Origin: Opitutales bacterium
GTDB lineage: Bacteria; Verrucomicrobiota; Verrucomicrobiia; Opitutales; Seribacteraceae
Direction: 5' to 3'
Assembly: GCA_028042835.1 (NCBI GenBank)
Contig: JAOFOL010000003.1
Span: forward strand, 22,310-86,309
Length of the DNA stretch: 64,000 bases
Shown: piece after piece, positions 1-16,041 of the stretch
How positions within the stretch are numbered: the stretch's first letter is position 1
Layout of the letters: each line of letters begins with the position of its first letter
Notes under the pieces: model-generated
The model's input: only the letters and a program-made list of their open reading frames with translations
The model's database searches: none
What the model was told of the DNA's origin: nothing
Made by a program: the position numbers and the translations under genes

Positions 1-12
1 ATTTTGGAACTA

Positions 13-642
13 TCAGGTTCCAAACATCCGGTCGCCCGCATCTCCCAAACCGGGCACAATGTATCCCTTCTCGTTAAGTTTTTCATCGAGAGATGCAGTG
101 TAAACCGAAACTTCCGGATGAGCCTCTTGTATCCGGGCTACGCCTTCGGGAGCGGCAAGTAAGCTAAGCAGGCGGACTTCCTTTGCTCCAGCTTCCTTTA
201 GACGGTCGATTGCCGCAACCGAAGAATTCCCCGTCGCAAGCATCGGATCCACCGCAATCACCAACCGGTCTTTCAATTGATCGGGAACCTTGCAGTAGTA
301 TTCAACCGGTTCGAGAGTACCTTCGTCTCGGTACATCCCAACAAAACCGACCCGGGCCGCCGGTATTAATTCGAGGATACCGTCGAGTAAGCCGTTACCG
401 GCTCGCATGATTGAGACAAGGGCTAATTTTTTTCCGGAAAGTAAGGGAGCCCTTGTTCGGCAAACAGGAGTTTCCACAGAAACTTCCTGCAGAGGAAGAT
501 CCCTCGTAATTTCATACGCCAAAAGCATAGAAATTTCCCAGAGTAATTGTCGAAAGGATGAACTTGGGGTTTCCTTTCGGCGCATCAAAGTAAGCTTATG
601 CTGAACCAATGGATGAGTGATAATTGTTAGGTTTTCATTCAT
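13..642 (-). CDS. upp: Uracil phosphoribosyltransferase
   Basis: Converts uracil and PRPP to UMP in pyrimidine salvage, in the cytoplasm. The 209-residue length is the usual one for the family. Visible motifs are [12 protein letters not shown] (residues 77-88), the PRPP-binding loop [14 protein letters not shown] (128-141) and the C-terminal uracil-binding segment [17 protein letters not shown] (193-209). The start ATG overlaps the deoA stop by 4 bp, so it is the last gene of a cdd-deoA-upp operon. That context fits: deamination of cytidine, phosphorolysis to the base, then recapture of uracil. The call is firm. Confidence 0.97.
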   Translation of the reverse strand: MNENLTIITHPLVQHKLTLMRRKETPSSSFRQLLWEISMLLAYEITRDLPLQEVSVETPVCRTRAPLLSGKKLALVSIMRAGNGLLDGILELIPAARVGFVGMYRDEGTLEPVEYYCKVPDQLKDRLVIAVDPMLATGNSSVAAIDRLKEAGAKEVRLLSLLAAPEGVARIQEAHPEVSVYTASLDEKLNEKGYIVPGLGDAGDRMFGT

Positions 643-1955
643 GAGTTTTTTGAAATAGTTTCAATAATCAAAGGTTTTGAGTTTATCGTATTTTGAGAAT
701 AACCGAAAGCCTTGGATAGTAAAACTTGTGCCCGTTCAATGTCCCGATCATTTGAGGAATGAATGCGAAGAAGAGCATCTCCCTTGCTTATTTTCTGACC
801 GATCCTCAAAAAACGATCGAATCCGACTGAGAAATTCAAGGTATCATCGGCCTTTGTACGACCTCCACCCATTTCAATGATGGCCTGCCCGAGCAATCTT
901 CCATCGACACTTTCTAAAAAGCCGGATTCAGGTGATGTAAATTCAACCCATTTTTTAGCCTTGGGTAAGTATTCGTCGTATCTTTCAACAAAATCAGTCG
1001 GTCCACCCAGAGCAGACACCATTCGACCAAAGATCTCGGCCGCTTTTCCTGAGCTCAAAGAATTTACTAGTAATTCCCTGCCCTCCTGTGCATCCTTTAC
1101 TAAATCTGCGGTAACCAGTAAATACGATCCCAGTCTCAGAGTTACTTCAAGCAACCGTTCCTCTCCCGGCTCATTCTTCAAAACTATCAGTGCAGACTTT
1201 ACTTCAAGTGCATTTCCCGCGGAATCGGCCAATGGTTCATTCATATCAGTAAGCAGTGCGGTTGTCCTGCAACCTGCACCATTAGCAACGGAAACCAGAG
1301 ATCGGGCAAGTTCGCGGGCCTGCCCCACATCCTTCATAAAAGCACCACTCCCCACCTTCACATCAAGCACCAGTGCTTCCAGTCCGGCGGCTAGTTTTTT
1401 GGAAAGAATGGAGGAAGTTATCAGATCTATACTCTCCACAGTACCCGTGATGTCGCGGATAGAATATAGTCTTTTATCCGCCGGAGCAATTCCTTCACCT
1501 GCACCGACGATCGCACACCCGACTTCCTTGACAATCCTAGTACAATCATCACTTGTAACTTGGGTTCGGTATCCTGGGATTGCCTCAAGTTTATCCAAGG
1601 TTCCCCCGGTATGCCCAAGTCCACGTCCTGAAATCATCGGTACATAGCCCCCACAGGCAGCAAGCATTGGAGCGAGGACTAAAGATACATTATCCCCAAT
1701 CCCTCCAGTTGAGTGCTTATCGATAACCGGACCAGGTAAATCCCACTCCTGTACATTACCCGAGTCACGCATGGCCAAAGTTAAACCTACCCGTTCATTT
1801 TCGCTCAATCCTGTTAGACATACTGCCATCGCAAAAGCGGCAGCCTGAGCATCGCTGACTGAACCATTGGCAAGTCCGTCAGAAATAATCTTTAATTCAT
1901 TCCTGGATAAAGGAATTTGATCCCTCACCTTAGCCAAGATAAAAGGAATATTCAT
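639..1955 (-). CDS. deoA: Thymidine/pyrimidine-nucleoside phosphorylase
   Basis: Phosphorolyses pyrimidine nucleosides to free base and (deoxy)ribose-1-phosphate. The 438-residue length is normal. The phosphate-binding KHSTGGIGD (residues 80-88) and the family signature [20 protein letters not shown] (109-128) are intact, and the C-terminal PYNP domain follows (about 345-430). It is translationally coupled by 4-bp overlaps to cdd upstream and upp downstream. Whether it prefers thymidine (DeoA) or both uridine and thymidine (Pdp) cannot be settled from sequence by eye. The deoxyribose product would feed DeoC, encoded divergently next door. Confidence 0.95.
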   Translation of the reverse strand: MNIPFILAKVRDQIPLSRNELKIISDGLANGSVSDAQAAAFAMAVCLTGLSENERVGLTLAMRDSGNVQEWDLPGPVIDKHSTGGIGDNVSLVLAPMLAACGGYVPMISGRGLGHTGGTLDKLEAIPGYRTQVTSDDCTRIVKEVGCAIVGAGEGIAPADKRLYSIRDITGTVESIDLITSSILSKKLAAGLEALVLDVKVGSGAFMKDVGQARELARSLVSVANGAGCRTTALLTDMNEPLADSAGNALEVKSALIVLKNEPGEERLLEVTLRLGSYLLVTADLVKDAQEGRELLVNSLSSGKAAEIFGRMVSALGGPTDFVERYDEYLPKAKKWVEFTSPESGFLESVDGRLLGQAIIEMGGGRTKADDTLNFSVGFDRFLRIGQKISKGDALLRIHSSNDRDIERAQVLLSKAFGYSQNTINSKPLIIETISKNS

Positions 1956-2347
1956 AAGCCTGCAAGATGTTCGGAACCGAAGGAATCGGGTAGTAAATCA
2001 CCAATCGTTCTTTGAGTCCGTTCGCCTTTGAGATCTGCAAGAATCACGATGGTTTCCGGATTTGAAAATTCGGCAATTTTTTGCCGACAGCCCCCGCAGG
2101 GTGCAATCGGTTGGGTACTATCCGCCACGATACAAATTTCTGATATTTTATTTTCCCCAGCCGCAATCATTGCTGATATTGCACCTGCTTCCGCACATAA
2201 TCCCTGAGGGTAGGCAGCATTTTCCACATTGCATCCGACATATATTTCTCCGCTGGAGCTTCGAAGAGCTGCCCCAACTTTGAAATGAGAATATGGAGCA
2301 TATGCATTTTCCCGAACAGTCCGGGCACTATCAAAAAGTTCGCTCAT
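1952..2347 (-). CDS. cdd: Cytidine deaminase
   Basis: Zinc-dependent deamination of cytidine and deoxycytidine to uridine and deoxyuridine. The 131 residues match the short homotetrameric type. Substrate-binding NVENAAYPQG precedes the zinc/catalytic CAE (Cys51, Glu53), and PCGGCRQ (Cys84, Cys87) supplies the other zinc ligands. It is first gene of the cdd-deoA-upp operon and overlaps deoA by 4 bp. The region between its start (2347) and deoC must hold divergent promoters, though no clear operator was seen. Confidence 0.96.
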   Translation of the reverse strand: MSELFDSARTVRENAYAPYSHFKVGAALRSSSGEIYVGCNVENAAYPQGLCAEAGAISAMIAAGENKISEICIVADSTQPIAPCGGCRQKIAEFSNPETIVILADLKGERTQRTIGDLLPDSFGSEHLAGL

Positions 2348-2387
2348 TGAATGAAAGTTTGCCCTGCTTATTCGAAAAGATCAAGCC

Positions 2388-3410
2388 TTGCAAGAGAAGC
2401 CAAATATTCCAATGATTGATAGATTCCCTATTTTCATGAGTAAAAGCAGTCCCCCAAATGAACTTTTCCGAAACTCAGGTACCGAGCTAGATCTCGACTG
2501 GGCTCTTTCTGTACAGGCAAACACTTCAGCCATTGAACGCCGCTGCAAAACCCTGCCGGGTAGACGTTCGATCAAGAAAGCCAACCAGGCGGCCTGGCTC
2601 CTCAAAGCCATTACCTGCATTGATCTGACCACCTTATCTGGAGATGACACCGAACAACGGGTACGAAGGTTATGTCAAAAAGCGAAATATCCAGTGCGAA
2701 GAGATTTACTCGAAGCAATGGAGATTGAACCGGGTACGATCCATACTGGTGCCATTTGCGTGTACCATGAAATGGTTCCCGCCGCCGTTTCCGCTCTCGA
2801 AGGAACAAACATTCCAGTCGCAGCAGTATCCACTGGATTCCCTGCCGGTCTTTCTCCCTATGCACTTCGCTTGGCCGAGATTGGGGAGTCCGTAAAGGCA
2901 GGGGCCCAAGAAATTGATATTGTGATTTCGCGTCGTCATGTACTGACCCAAAATTGGCAGGCTCTGTACGATGAAATGAAAGCATTTCGGAAGGCCTGTG
3001 GCGATGCCCATGTCAAAGCAATTTTAGCCACTGGAGAACTGGGAACCCTGCGCAATGTGGCCCGGGCTTCCATGATCTGCATGATGGCGGGTGCAGATTT
3101 TATTAAAACTTCAACCGGGAAGGAAAGTGTAAATGCCACCCTGCCGATCAGTCTGACCATGATCCGGCAAATCCGGGATTATTACGAGAGAACCGGGTAC
3201 CATGTCGGTTACAAACCGGCCGGGGGAATATCCAAGGCAAAAGATTCGCTCACCTATCTTTCTCTAATCAAAGAGGAACTTGGAGATCGATGGCTCCAAC
3301 CTGATCTTTTCCGCTTTGGTGCTTCCAGCCTGCTAGGGGATATCGAACGACAACTAGAACACTTTGTAACCGGGCACTACTCGGCCAATTATCGACACGC
3401 AATCGGATAA
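2388..3410 (+). CDS. deoC: Deoxyribose-phosphate aldolase, long eukaryote-like form
   Basis: Cleaves 2-deoxyribose-5-phosphate to acetaldehyde and glyceraldehyde-3-phosphate. The Schiff-base lysine is in DFIKTSTG (Lys240), and GYKPAGGI (Lys276) supplies the second lysine. At 340 residues it is longer than the E. coli-type enzyme and has an N-terminal extension like animal DERA. The track start is a TTG at 2388; ATG codons at 2412 and 2436 are equally possible, and no strong ribosome binding site decides between them. An ALDH gene follows after 3 bp, which would oxidise the acetaldehyde released. Divergent from cdd-deoA-upp, so the block makes one deoxynucleoside catabolism unit. Confidence 0.94.
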   Translation: MQEKPNIPMIDRFPIFMSKSSPPNELFRNSGTELDLDWALSVQANTSAIERRCKTLPGRRSIKKANQAAWLLKAITCIDLTTLSGDDTEQRVRRLCQKAKYPVRRDLLEAMEIEPGTIHTGAICVYHEMVPAAVSALEGTNIPVAAVSTGFPAGLSPYALRLAEIGESVKAGAQEIDIVISRRHVLTQNWQALYDEMKAFRKACGDAHVKAILATGELGTLRNVARASMICMMAGADFIKTSTGKESVNATLPISLTMIRQIRDYYERTGYHVGYKPAGGISKAKDSLTYLSLIKEELGDRWLQPDLFRFGASSLLGDIERQLEHFVTGHYSANYRHAIG

Positions 3411-3413
3411 GAA

Positions 3414-5786
3414 ATGAAAGTTAAGGAAATTTTGGAAACAATGGATTATGGAGAGGCACCGGAAAGTGCTGAACAGGCAAAGGAATGGATTGCTAGACAT
3501 TCCGGAAAAATGGGCCTGTATATTAATAATTCGATTGAATGCCCCGACGGACGCGATTCTTTGGAAAGCAGGAACCCTGCTAACGGAGAACTCCTAGCCC
3601 ATGTCTGTCAGGCAGACAGTGATGATATTGACCGGGCAGTACATGCCGCCCGTAAAGCGCAACCGGAATGGGAAGGAATCGGCGGTCCGGCACGGGCGAA
3701 ATATCTCTACGCCCTTGCCCGTCTGGTTCAGAAACATTCGCGCCTCCTGGCCGTTCTTGAAACCCTGGACAACGGAAAACCAATCCGGGAAAGCCGGGAT
3801 ATCGATATCCCCCTGGTCGCCCGTCATTTTTATTATCATGCCGGAGCCGCCCAGTTAATGGAAAAGGAAATGCCCGACCAGCAGGCACTGGGCGTGGCCG
3901 GCCAGGTCATTCCATGGAATTTCCCACTGCTGATGCTGGCGTGGAAAATTGCTCCCGCCATTGCCATGGGTAACACGGTGGTTCTAAAACCGGCGGAATA
4001 TACCTCCCTGTCCGCACTTCTCTTTGCAGAAATTTGTATCGAAGCTGGTCTACCCGCTGGTGTGGTCAATCTCGTTACCGGGGACGGACGGGTTGGAGAA
4101 ATGCTCGTGACTCATGAAGGCATTGATAAAGTTGCTTTTACCGGGTCAACCGAGATCGGTCGTAACATCCGTCAGGCTATTGCCGGACAGGGCAAGGAAC
4201 TCACTCTCGAACTCGGAGGCAAATCCCCTTACATCGTATTCGACGATGCCGATCTTGACAGTGCGGTGGAAGGATTAGTCGATGCAATCTGGTTTAATCA
4301 GGGACAGGTATGCTGTGCCGGATCCCGCCTTTTTGTGCAGGAAGGAATCGCGGAAATATTTCATAGAAAACTCAGGGCACGAATGGATAAATTGCGCATC
4401 GGGGACCCGATGGACAAATCCATAGATGTGGGAGCCATCGTCGATCCAAGCCAGCTCGAATCCATCACCTGTATTGTAGAGGAAGGATTAAAGGAAGGCG
4501 GTGTACGACACACCTGCCCAGCTAAGCTACCGGAGACTGGTTGTTTTTATCCGCCCACACTCATCACCGAAGTGGACCCCGCATGTCAACTCATGCAGGA
4601 GGAAATTTTTGGCCCCGTTTTAGTGGGGACCACCTTCCGCACACCCGCAGAAGCGGTGGCTCTGGCCAATAATACCCGTTATGGCCTGGCCGCATCCATC
4701 TGGACCGAAAATATCAATCTCGCCCTCGATATTGCCCCCAAAGTGATCTGCGGAGTGGCCTGGATTAATTCAACCAATCAATTTGACGCCGCCGCTGGAT
4801 TTGGCGGAAGACGGGAAAGTGGATTTGGCCGAGAAGGCGGTAGGGAAGGACTTTTCGCCTACACCCGTTCGAAAAATGCCCCCACGAATGAACTGGCTGA
4901 AGTGAAGGCTCTCCCAGGTAAGTCCGAACCGGTGGGTGCAGAAATTGACCGTACCGCCAAGCTCTTCATTGGGGGCAAGCAAGCCCGTCCGGACAGTGGA
5001 TATTCCACCCCGGTCTTTTCCACCGAAGGAAAACTGCTCGCCCAAGTCGGACAGGGAAACCGTAAGGATATCCGCAATGCAGTGGAAGCGGCAGCCGGTG
5101 CCAAAGGATGGGGAAAATCCACCGCCCATCTGCGTGCTCAGATTCTTTATTATCTCGGGGAAAATCTTTCCGCCCGTAAAAACGAGTTTGCCGAACGCAT
5201 TCTTAGTATGACCGGATGCGAACTAGAAACAGCCGAACTGGAAGTGAACAGTTCCATCGACCGATTATTTACTTATGCTGCATGGGCGGATAAATATGAC
5301 GGAGCTGCCCACGGCGTTCCTATCCGTGGAGTCGCTCTGGCGATGAACGAACCGGTAGGAGTGATTGGAATGATCTGTCCGGACGAGTCCCCCCTGCTTG
5401 GATTAATCTCACTCCTCGCCCCTGCGCTTGCTATGGGCAACACCTGTGTGGTGGTTCCTTCTGAACCCTTTCCCCTATCCGCCACCGACCTCTATCAGGT
5501 ATTTGAAACTTCAGATTTACCGGCAGGCGTGGTTAATCTGGTCACCGCAAAACATGCTGAAGTCGCCGAAACCCTCGCCGGGCATATGGAGATCGATTCC
5601 CAATGGTATTTTGGATCGGGCGGACTCTCCCCCTTAATTGAAAAAGCCTCCGCGGGGAACCTCAAGCGGACCTGGGTAAATCAGGGAAAATCAATCGACT
5701 GGAATGATTCCCGGCAGGCCGAAGGAAAAATGTTTCTCCGCCAAGCAACCGAAGTGAAAAATATCTGGATTCCCTATGGCGAATAA
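3414..5786 (+). CDS. Two-domain aldehyde dehydrogenase (ALDH16-like)
   Basis: NAD(P)-dependent aldehyde oxidation. The 790 residues hold two ALDH modules. The N-terminal one (about 30-490) is complete: QVIPWNFPLLML for cofactor binding, general base in LELGGKSP (about Glu266) and catalytic cysteine in GQVCCAG (about Cys300). The second one (about 515-790) has a recognisable cofactor fold (GVIGMICPDESP, LAPALAMGNT) but stops before any catalytic Cys region, so it is a pseudo-ALDH domain. This architecture is that of ALDH16. It lies 3 bp after deoC, so acetaldehyde from deoxyribose breakdown is the likely substrate (inference). The family and the pairing are clear; the substrate is not proven. 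Confidence 0.9.
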   Translation: MKVKEILETMDYGEAPESAEQAKEWIARHSGKMGLYINNSIECPDGRDSLESRNPANGELLAHVCQADSDDIDRAVHAARKAQPEWEGIGGPARAKYLYALARLVQKHSRLLAVLETLDNGKPIRESRDIDIPLVARHFYYHAGAAQLMEKEMPDQQALGVAGQVIPWNFPLLMLAWKIAPAIAMGNTVVLKPAEYTSLSALLFAEICIEAGLPAGVVNLVTGDGRVGEMLVTHEGIDKVAFTGSTEIGRNIRQAIAGQGKELTLELGGKSPYIVFDDADLDSAVEGLVDAIWFNQGQVCCAGSRLFVQEGIAEIFHRKLRARMDKLRIGDPMDKSIDVGAIVDPSQLESITCIVEEGLKEGGVRHTCPAKLPETGCFYPPTLITEVDPACQLMQEEIFGPVLVGTTFRTPAEAVALANNTRYGLAASIWTENINLALDIAPKVICGVAWINSTNQFDAAAGFGGRRESGFGREGGREGLFAYTRSKNAPTNELAEVKALPGKSEPVGAEIDRTAKLFIGGKQARPDSGYSTPVFSTEGKLLAQVGQGNRKDIRNAVEAAAGAKGWGKSTAHLRAQILYYLGENLSARKNEFAERILSMTGCELETAELEVNSSIDRLFTYAAWADKYDGAAHGVPIRGVALAMNEPVGVIGMICPDESPLLGLISLLAPALAMGNTCVVVPSEPFPLSATDLYQVFETSDLPAGVVNLVTAKHAEVAETLAGHMEIDSQWYFGSGGLSPLIEKASAGNLKRTWVNQGKSIDWNDSRQAEGKMFLRQATEVKNIWIPYGE

Positions 5787-5895
5787 ATTCTTACGAATTT
5801 TAAATTTTTTCTAAGAAAATGAATCCTCGTTCGTCCTAATGCGAACGATCAAATGATTCCACCCGCTTTCTTTCCTTCCTCACATTAAAACTCAT

Positions 5896-12408
<6,513 letters not shown>

Positions 12409-12414
12409 ATCACT

Positions 12415-12543
12415 TTGTCATTGCGAGGAGGACGACAGTCCGACGCGGCAATCCATCGTGTCTCGGTGAAAGTGAACGCATTTGTCTCTTCGCTTACTGG
12501 TTCACAGTGGATCGCCACGGACTTACGCCCTCGCGATGACAAA
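12415..12543. repeat. Palindromic dispersed repeat, copy R1 (full length)
   Basis: Begins TTTGTCATTGCGAGGAGG and ends CCCTCGCGATGACAAA, so the tips are inverted repeats. The interior has GCGGCAATCCATCGTGTCTC and CACAGTGGATCGCCACGG. The same elements recur at 14.0, 45.1-45.6, 47.6 and 50.9-51.2 kb. It sits 7 bp after the stop of the giant protein, so it may fold in the mRNA. Confidence 0.85.
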
Positions 12544-12592
12544 TAATCAGATGATCTAAGTACTTTCCCGCGTAGGAAATTCCTTCGCTTAC

Positions 12593-13954
12593 TTATGACT
12601 TTTTCAAGCCCGCAAAATACTTTTTGGCCGCCTCATTCACTCGAGGAGCCAGTAAAATACTTGATAAAATCGTGGGAATTGCCATCAGGCCAAAGGCAAT
12701 ATCCAAAAAATTGATAATCTCCGCCATGGTGGCAACAGCAGAGACGATAATGGTGAGCAAATAAAAGCCAAGCATGGGCAAACGGGCCTTTTGTCCAAAA
12801 AGAAAACATCCACATTTAACCACATAATAGGAAAATCCGAGCATCGATGAAAAGCTCAGACACAGCACTCCGGCAAGAAGCAGGTAGGGCCCAACTCCGG
12901 GAAGGGCATGCTCAAAGGCCTGCGTGGTTAGGAGCACACCATCCCCCTCGCCTGATCTCCACACATCCGTAACCATCAGGACCAGTCCGGTGAGGGTGCA
13001 CATAAATAAAGTATCAATCACGGGACCCCACATCGCGACCAAGCCCTCACGAATGGGTTCCTTGGTTTTGGCAGCTCCATGAGCCATCGCCTCCGTACCC
13101 ATTCCGGCCTCGTTGGAAAAAGCGGCCCGGCGCACCCCGGTGACAATCACCATACCCAAAGCACCCCCAGCCACTGCCTGTCCGGTGAACGCATCAGATA
13201 AAATCAAACTAAGAGACGGTAAAATACGGTCGGCATGAAGTAAAATAATCACCAGTGAGGTTCCTCCGTAGAGCAGAACCATTCCAGGTACAAGCCTGGC
13301 GGCAAAGGCTCCAATTCGCTTGATTCCCCCGACCACCACCATTCCAACAAGAACCGCAAGTAACAGACCGAATAAAGCATTTCCTGTCTGCACGGTCTCC
13401 TCAGTCCCCACAAACCAGCCCTGTGGTTCGAAGAACATCGAACGTACAATTTGGGTCAGTTGATTTGATTGCAGAAGAGGCAAACAGCCAAACATGCCAC
13501 ATGCTGCAAAAAAGACCGCCACTGGTTGCCACTTCTTTCCCAGTCCTTCCTGAATAAAATACATCGGTCCGCCCTGAACCACGCCATTATCATCCTTTCC
13601 CCGGTACATTACTGCCAAGGAACAGGTGTAGAATTTTGTAGCCATCCCCAGTAACGCACATACCCACATCCAAAATAAAGCTCCCGGTCCACCCTGGGCA
13701 ATGGCCACCGCCACACCGGCCACATTACCCATCCCCACCGTGCCAGACAAGGCACTGCAGAGTGCCCGAAAATGACTGACCTCGCCTGGGGCATCCTTTT
13801 CCTGATGCTTCCCAAAGAGCAGTTGGAGGCCATGCCCGAGATAACGGAAAGGAGAAAAGCGGGAAAAAAGGGCAAAAAATCCTCCGCCACCCAAAAGAAT
13901 GAAGAGAAGGTTGCCCCAAAGCCAACCAGAGAACGATGATAAAAATTCGGCCAT
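12593..13954 (-). CDS. Sodium:alanine symporter family protein (AGCS)
   Basis: Inner-membrane Na+-coupled amino acid uptake, most likely alanine or glycine. The 453 residues carry about ten hydrophobic segments and the AGCS signature GTVGMGNVAGVAVAIAQGGP (about residues 71-90), followed by GALFWMWVCALLGMATKF. Family membership is secure; the exact substrate cannot be read from sequence. It is monocistronic, with repeat R1 beyond its 3' end and a partial repeat copy upstream. Confidence 0.93.
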   Translation of the reverse strand: MAEFLSSFSGWLWGNLLFILLGGGGFFALFSRFSPFRYLGHGLQLLFGKHQEKDAPGEVSHFRALCSALSGTVGMGNVAGVAVAIAQGGPGALFWMWVCALLGMATKFYTCSLAVMYRGKDDNGVVQGGPMYFIQEGLGKKWQPVAVFFAACGMFGCLPLLQSNQLTQIVRSMFFEPQGWFVGTEETVQTGNALFGLLLAVLVGMVVVGGIKRIGAFAARLVPGMVLLYGGTSLVIILLHADRILPSLSLILSDAFTGQAVAGGALGMVIVTGVRRAAFSNEAGMGTEAMAHGAAKTKEPIREGLVAMWGPVIDTLFMCTLTGLVLMVTDVWRSGEGDGVLLTTQAFEHALPGVGPYLLLAGVLCLSFSSMLGFSYYVVKCGCFLFGQKARLPMLGFYLLTIIVSAVATMAEIINFLDIAFGLMAIPTILSSILLAPRVNEAAKKYFAGLKKS

Positions 13955-14008
13955 TTCCCTTTCTAAGTTGCAGGAAATGACCAGTGGGTCACGCTCGAAA
14001 TGGAGTTT

Positions 14009-14066
14009 TCTCTTTGATTACTGACTCAGAGAGGATCGCCACGGGCTTCGCCCTCGCGATGACAAG
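14009..14066. repeat. Palindromic dispersed repeat, copy R2 (right half only)
   Basis: Contains only the right portion GGATCGCCACGGGCTTCGCCCTCGCGATGACAAG. No left TCATTGCGAGG end is nearby, so this copy is truncated. Confidence 0.75.
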
Positions 14067-14190
14067 GGTGAAGGTAAGAGAACGGTGGGTCGACCAGCAG
14101 AGATCTTACTCTTTCGATTATTCGAAATTTCGTTCCTCATCCATCATTTCATGCTTGTGAGGACACTGAAGTCCGCTTGAATGATGGAAT

Positions 14191-14583
14191 ATGATCGCAC
14201 CCATTGAAAAACAAGGTCCTAAAAATGTATTAGGGGAGACACTCGTTCCCTGTTGTAATGAACTTAGTACCGGATGGTACCGAAACGGTACTTGTGAAAC
14301 CGATGCAAATGATGGGGGCAGGCATGTAATCTGTGCCCACATGACCGAAGAATTTCTTTCTTTCAGCAAAGCAATGGGTAATGATTTATCCACCCCAATG
14401 CCTCAATATAATTTTCCAGGTCTCAAAGAGGGCGATTGCTGGTGCCTATGTGCTGCCCGTTGGCAGGAAGCATTGGAGTCTGGCGTGGCACCTAAAGTTA
14501 AATTGGCGGCCTGTGAGGAATCTGCACTCGAAGTAGTAAGCCTCGAAGATCTTAAAGCTCATCAGATAAAAGAATCGGAATAA
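14191..14583 (+). CDS. DUF2237 family protein
   Basis: 130 residues, small cytosolic protein of unknown function. Diagnostic DUF2237 features are the N-terminal NVLGETLVPCC, the middle GWYRNGTCETDANDGGRHVICAHMT and the C-terminal FPGLKEGDCWCLCAARW, all Cys/Trp-rich and in the expected order. The length is typical. It stands alone; no function can be inferred from neighbours. Confidence 0.9.
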   Translation: MIAPIEKQGPKNVLGETLVPCCNELSTGWYRNGTCETDANDGGRHVICAHMTEEFLSFSKAMGNDLSTPMPQYNFPGLKEGDCWCLCAARWQEALESGVAPKVKLAACEESALEVVSLEDLKAHQIKESE

Positions 14584-15064
14584 ACATAGCCCCCGTTACT
14601 GGAAACGAGGGAATGATTGATTTACGATGTGATCGCGATTCTCTGGCTCATATTCATGAAGGTTACCCTTGGCTTCCCACTGCCAACTCCATTCATTGGG
14701 TGCCCATTAGTTCCAATGGAATCAACCAACCCGAAACAGAACTAATCCGCAAAACGGTCTACAATCACCAGTCCGCCCTGCTCGATTTGACGGAGAGCGT
14801 TCAAAACAGCCATTCCCCCGAGTGCGGGTTAAAAGAAAGCATGGCCAAGGTTCGTTTTGTTCGGTCCGTGTTTGCCTCACACTTAGTAAATTGACAATCC
14901 ATTGGATTTCCCCTGCAAATGAGAAAGCATCCTTTATCGGCCCTGTAAGAAAACTTTTTATCTTACAATTTCTTGCTTATTTAGCAAAAGATTACAAAAA
15001 ATCAATTGCGGTGATCGCCTTCTTTCATCAGAAACAGACAATCTATTGGGATGGAAATTAAGTA
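14584..15064. other. Intergenic stretch upstream of the ECF sigma gene
   Basis: About 480 bases without a convincing gene. A short inverted repeat (CCCCCGTTACTGGAAACGAGGG, near 14590) just after the DUF2237 stop could act as a terminator. A 93-codon ORF (14613-14894) is present but has no family resemblance. The last 150 bases are AT-rich and probably hold the promoter of the sigma gene. Confidence 0.4.
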
Positions 15065-15622
15065 ATGCCGACGATCGAAAAAGACTTGTGGTACAAAATC
15101 AGGGATGGAGACTCCTCCGCTTTTGGTGAGCTGTATGATGGATTCGCCGGTGCAATGTTCTCTCTTTCACTAGAAATTCTCGGCGACCGATGGGAAGCCG
15201 AAGAGGTCATTCAGGATATCTTTGCTTTTTTATGGAGAAAGCCGGAATCCTATGCCCCTGACAAAGGGAAATTTACCAGTTGGCTTTTAGTACTAACCCG
15301 TAACCGCAGCATTGATCGTTTCCGTTCACGTAAAAGAAGACTCGATCGGGGGGAATCCGATGAAATTCTTTCCGGAAGGGAAGATCAGAATGCTGCAGAT
15401 GGTGCGGTGGAAGCAACCGCAAGCGATGAACGTAACTATTTACGCCAAGCCTTCGCGAAACTACCACCCGAGCAAAGTAAGGTCTTAGAACTGTCTTATT
15501 TTCGTGGTCTTAATCATGAAGAGATTTCGAAAGTGCTCGAACTCTCCCTGGGTACTGTAAAATCAAGGATCCGCTTGGGAATTGAAAAGTTACGTCATAC
15601 ATTATCCACTTTACGAACATGA
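15065..15622 (+). CDS. ECF-type RNA polymerase sigma factor
   Basis: 185 residues with the two-domain ECF layout. Sigma region 2 covers about residues 20-100 (DRWEAEEVIQDIFAFLW, then TSWLLVLTRNRSIDRFRS) and region 4 is at about 130-183 (LPPEQSKVLELSYFRGLNHEEIS, then SLGTVKSRIRLGIEKLR). It redirects RNA polymerase to a stress regulon. The next gene, about 95 bp on, has the size and N-terminus of an anti-sigma factor but is frameshifted, which would leave this sigma unrestrained if the break is real. The signal is unknown. Confidence 0.93.
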   Translation: MPTIEKDLWYKIRDGDSSAFGELYDGFAGAMFSLSLEILGDRWEAEEVIQDIFAFLWRKPESYAPDKGKFTSWLLVLTRNRSIDRFRSRKRRLDRGESDEILSGREDQNAADGAVEATASDERNYLRQAFAKLPPEQSKVLELSYFRGLNHEEISKVLELSLGTVKSRIRLGIEKLRHTLSTLRT

Positions 15623-15717
15623 TCTTCCTTGCTAATGAAACCTTTAATTACCTTACATAGCCCAAAACTCTCCTGCTAAGCTTGTGATGCCCTTTAACCT
15701 CACTATTATGTTTTTCG

Positions 15718-16041
15718 TTGGAATCTCTTAAACAACAAGCTCTCGATTACACCCTAGGTGTTTTACCCAAAGAAGAATCTCTCCTCTTTGAAGCTCAACT
15801 TGAAAAAGATGATGATGCACAAATGTACCTGGTCGAAGCTCAGGAAGATTGTGCCAATCTTTCCCTGACCGCCAATCCGGCAACCTTGGGAAATGAAGTC
15901 CGTACCCGGGTCATGGAATATTGTGAACCCCACATGGATTTCGAACCATTTTTAAACTGCATGGAGATGGAACGGTTGCGTAGCAGTTTTTCTCCTTCTG
16001 AAAACCGATACCAAGGGGGGGGGGCTTTCGGTCGATCTTAG
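15718..16041 (+). CDS. Anti-sigma-like protein, N-terminal part of a frameshifted gene
   Basis: 107 residues from a TTG start; MESLKQQALDYTLGVLPKEE and the acidic helices after it look like the N-terminus of anti-sigma proteins encoded beside ECF sigma genes. The frame ends soon after a run of ten G (16015-16024). Removing one G would let it read straight on into the next frame (GGGLSVDLSDIQVGAIKD...) and on to 16918, giving about 400 residues. No ATG or obvious ribosome binding site supports the start. It is either a genuine break, a slippage switch, or a sequencing error. Confidence 0.6.
   Translation: MESLKQQALDYTLGVLPKEESLLFEAQLEKDDDAQMYLVEAQEDCANLSLTANPATLGNEVRTRVMEYCEPHMDFEPFLNCMEMERLRSSFSPSENRYQGGGAFGRS
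16015..16024. repeat. G10 homopolymer at the frameshift
   Basis: Ten consecutive G between CCAA and CTTTCG. Nine or twelve G would fuse the two flanking reading frames. Homopolymers of this length are prone to replication slippage and to sequencing error. Confidence 0.9.

Noticed and set aside
877-1647. 256-codon plus-strand ORF opposite deoA
   Set aside because: Shadow frame; deoA motifs on the other strand are complete.
14613-14894. 93-codon ORF after DUF2237
   Set aside because: No start context, no recognised domain, and another frame (14822-15061) is equally open. Left as intergenic.
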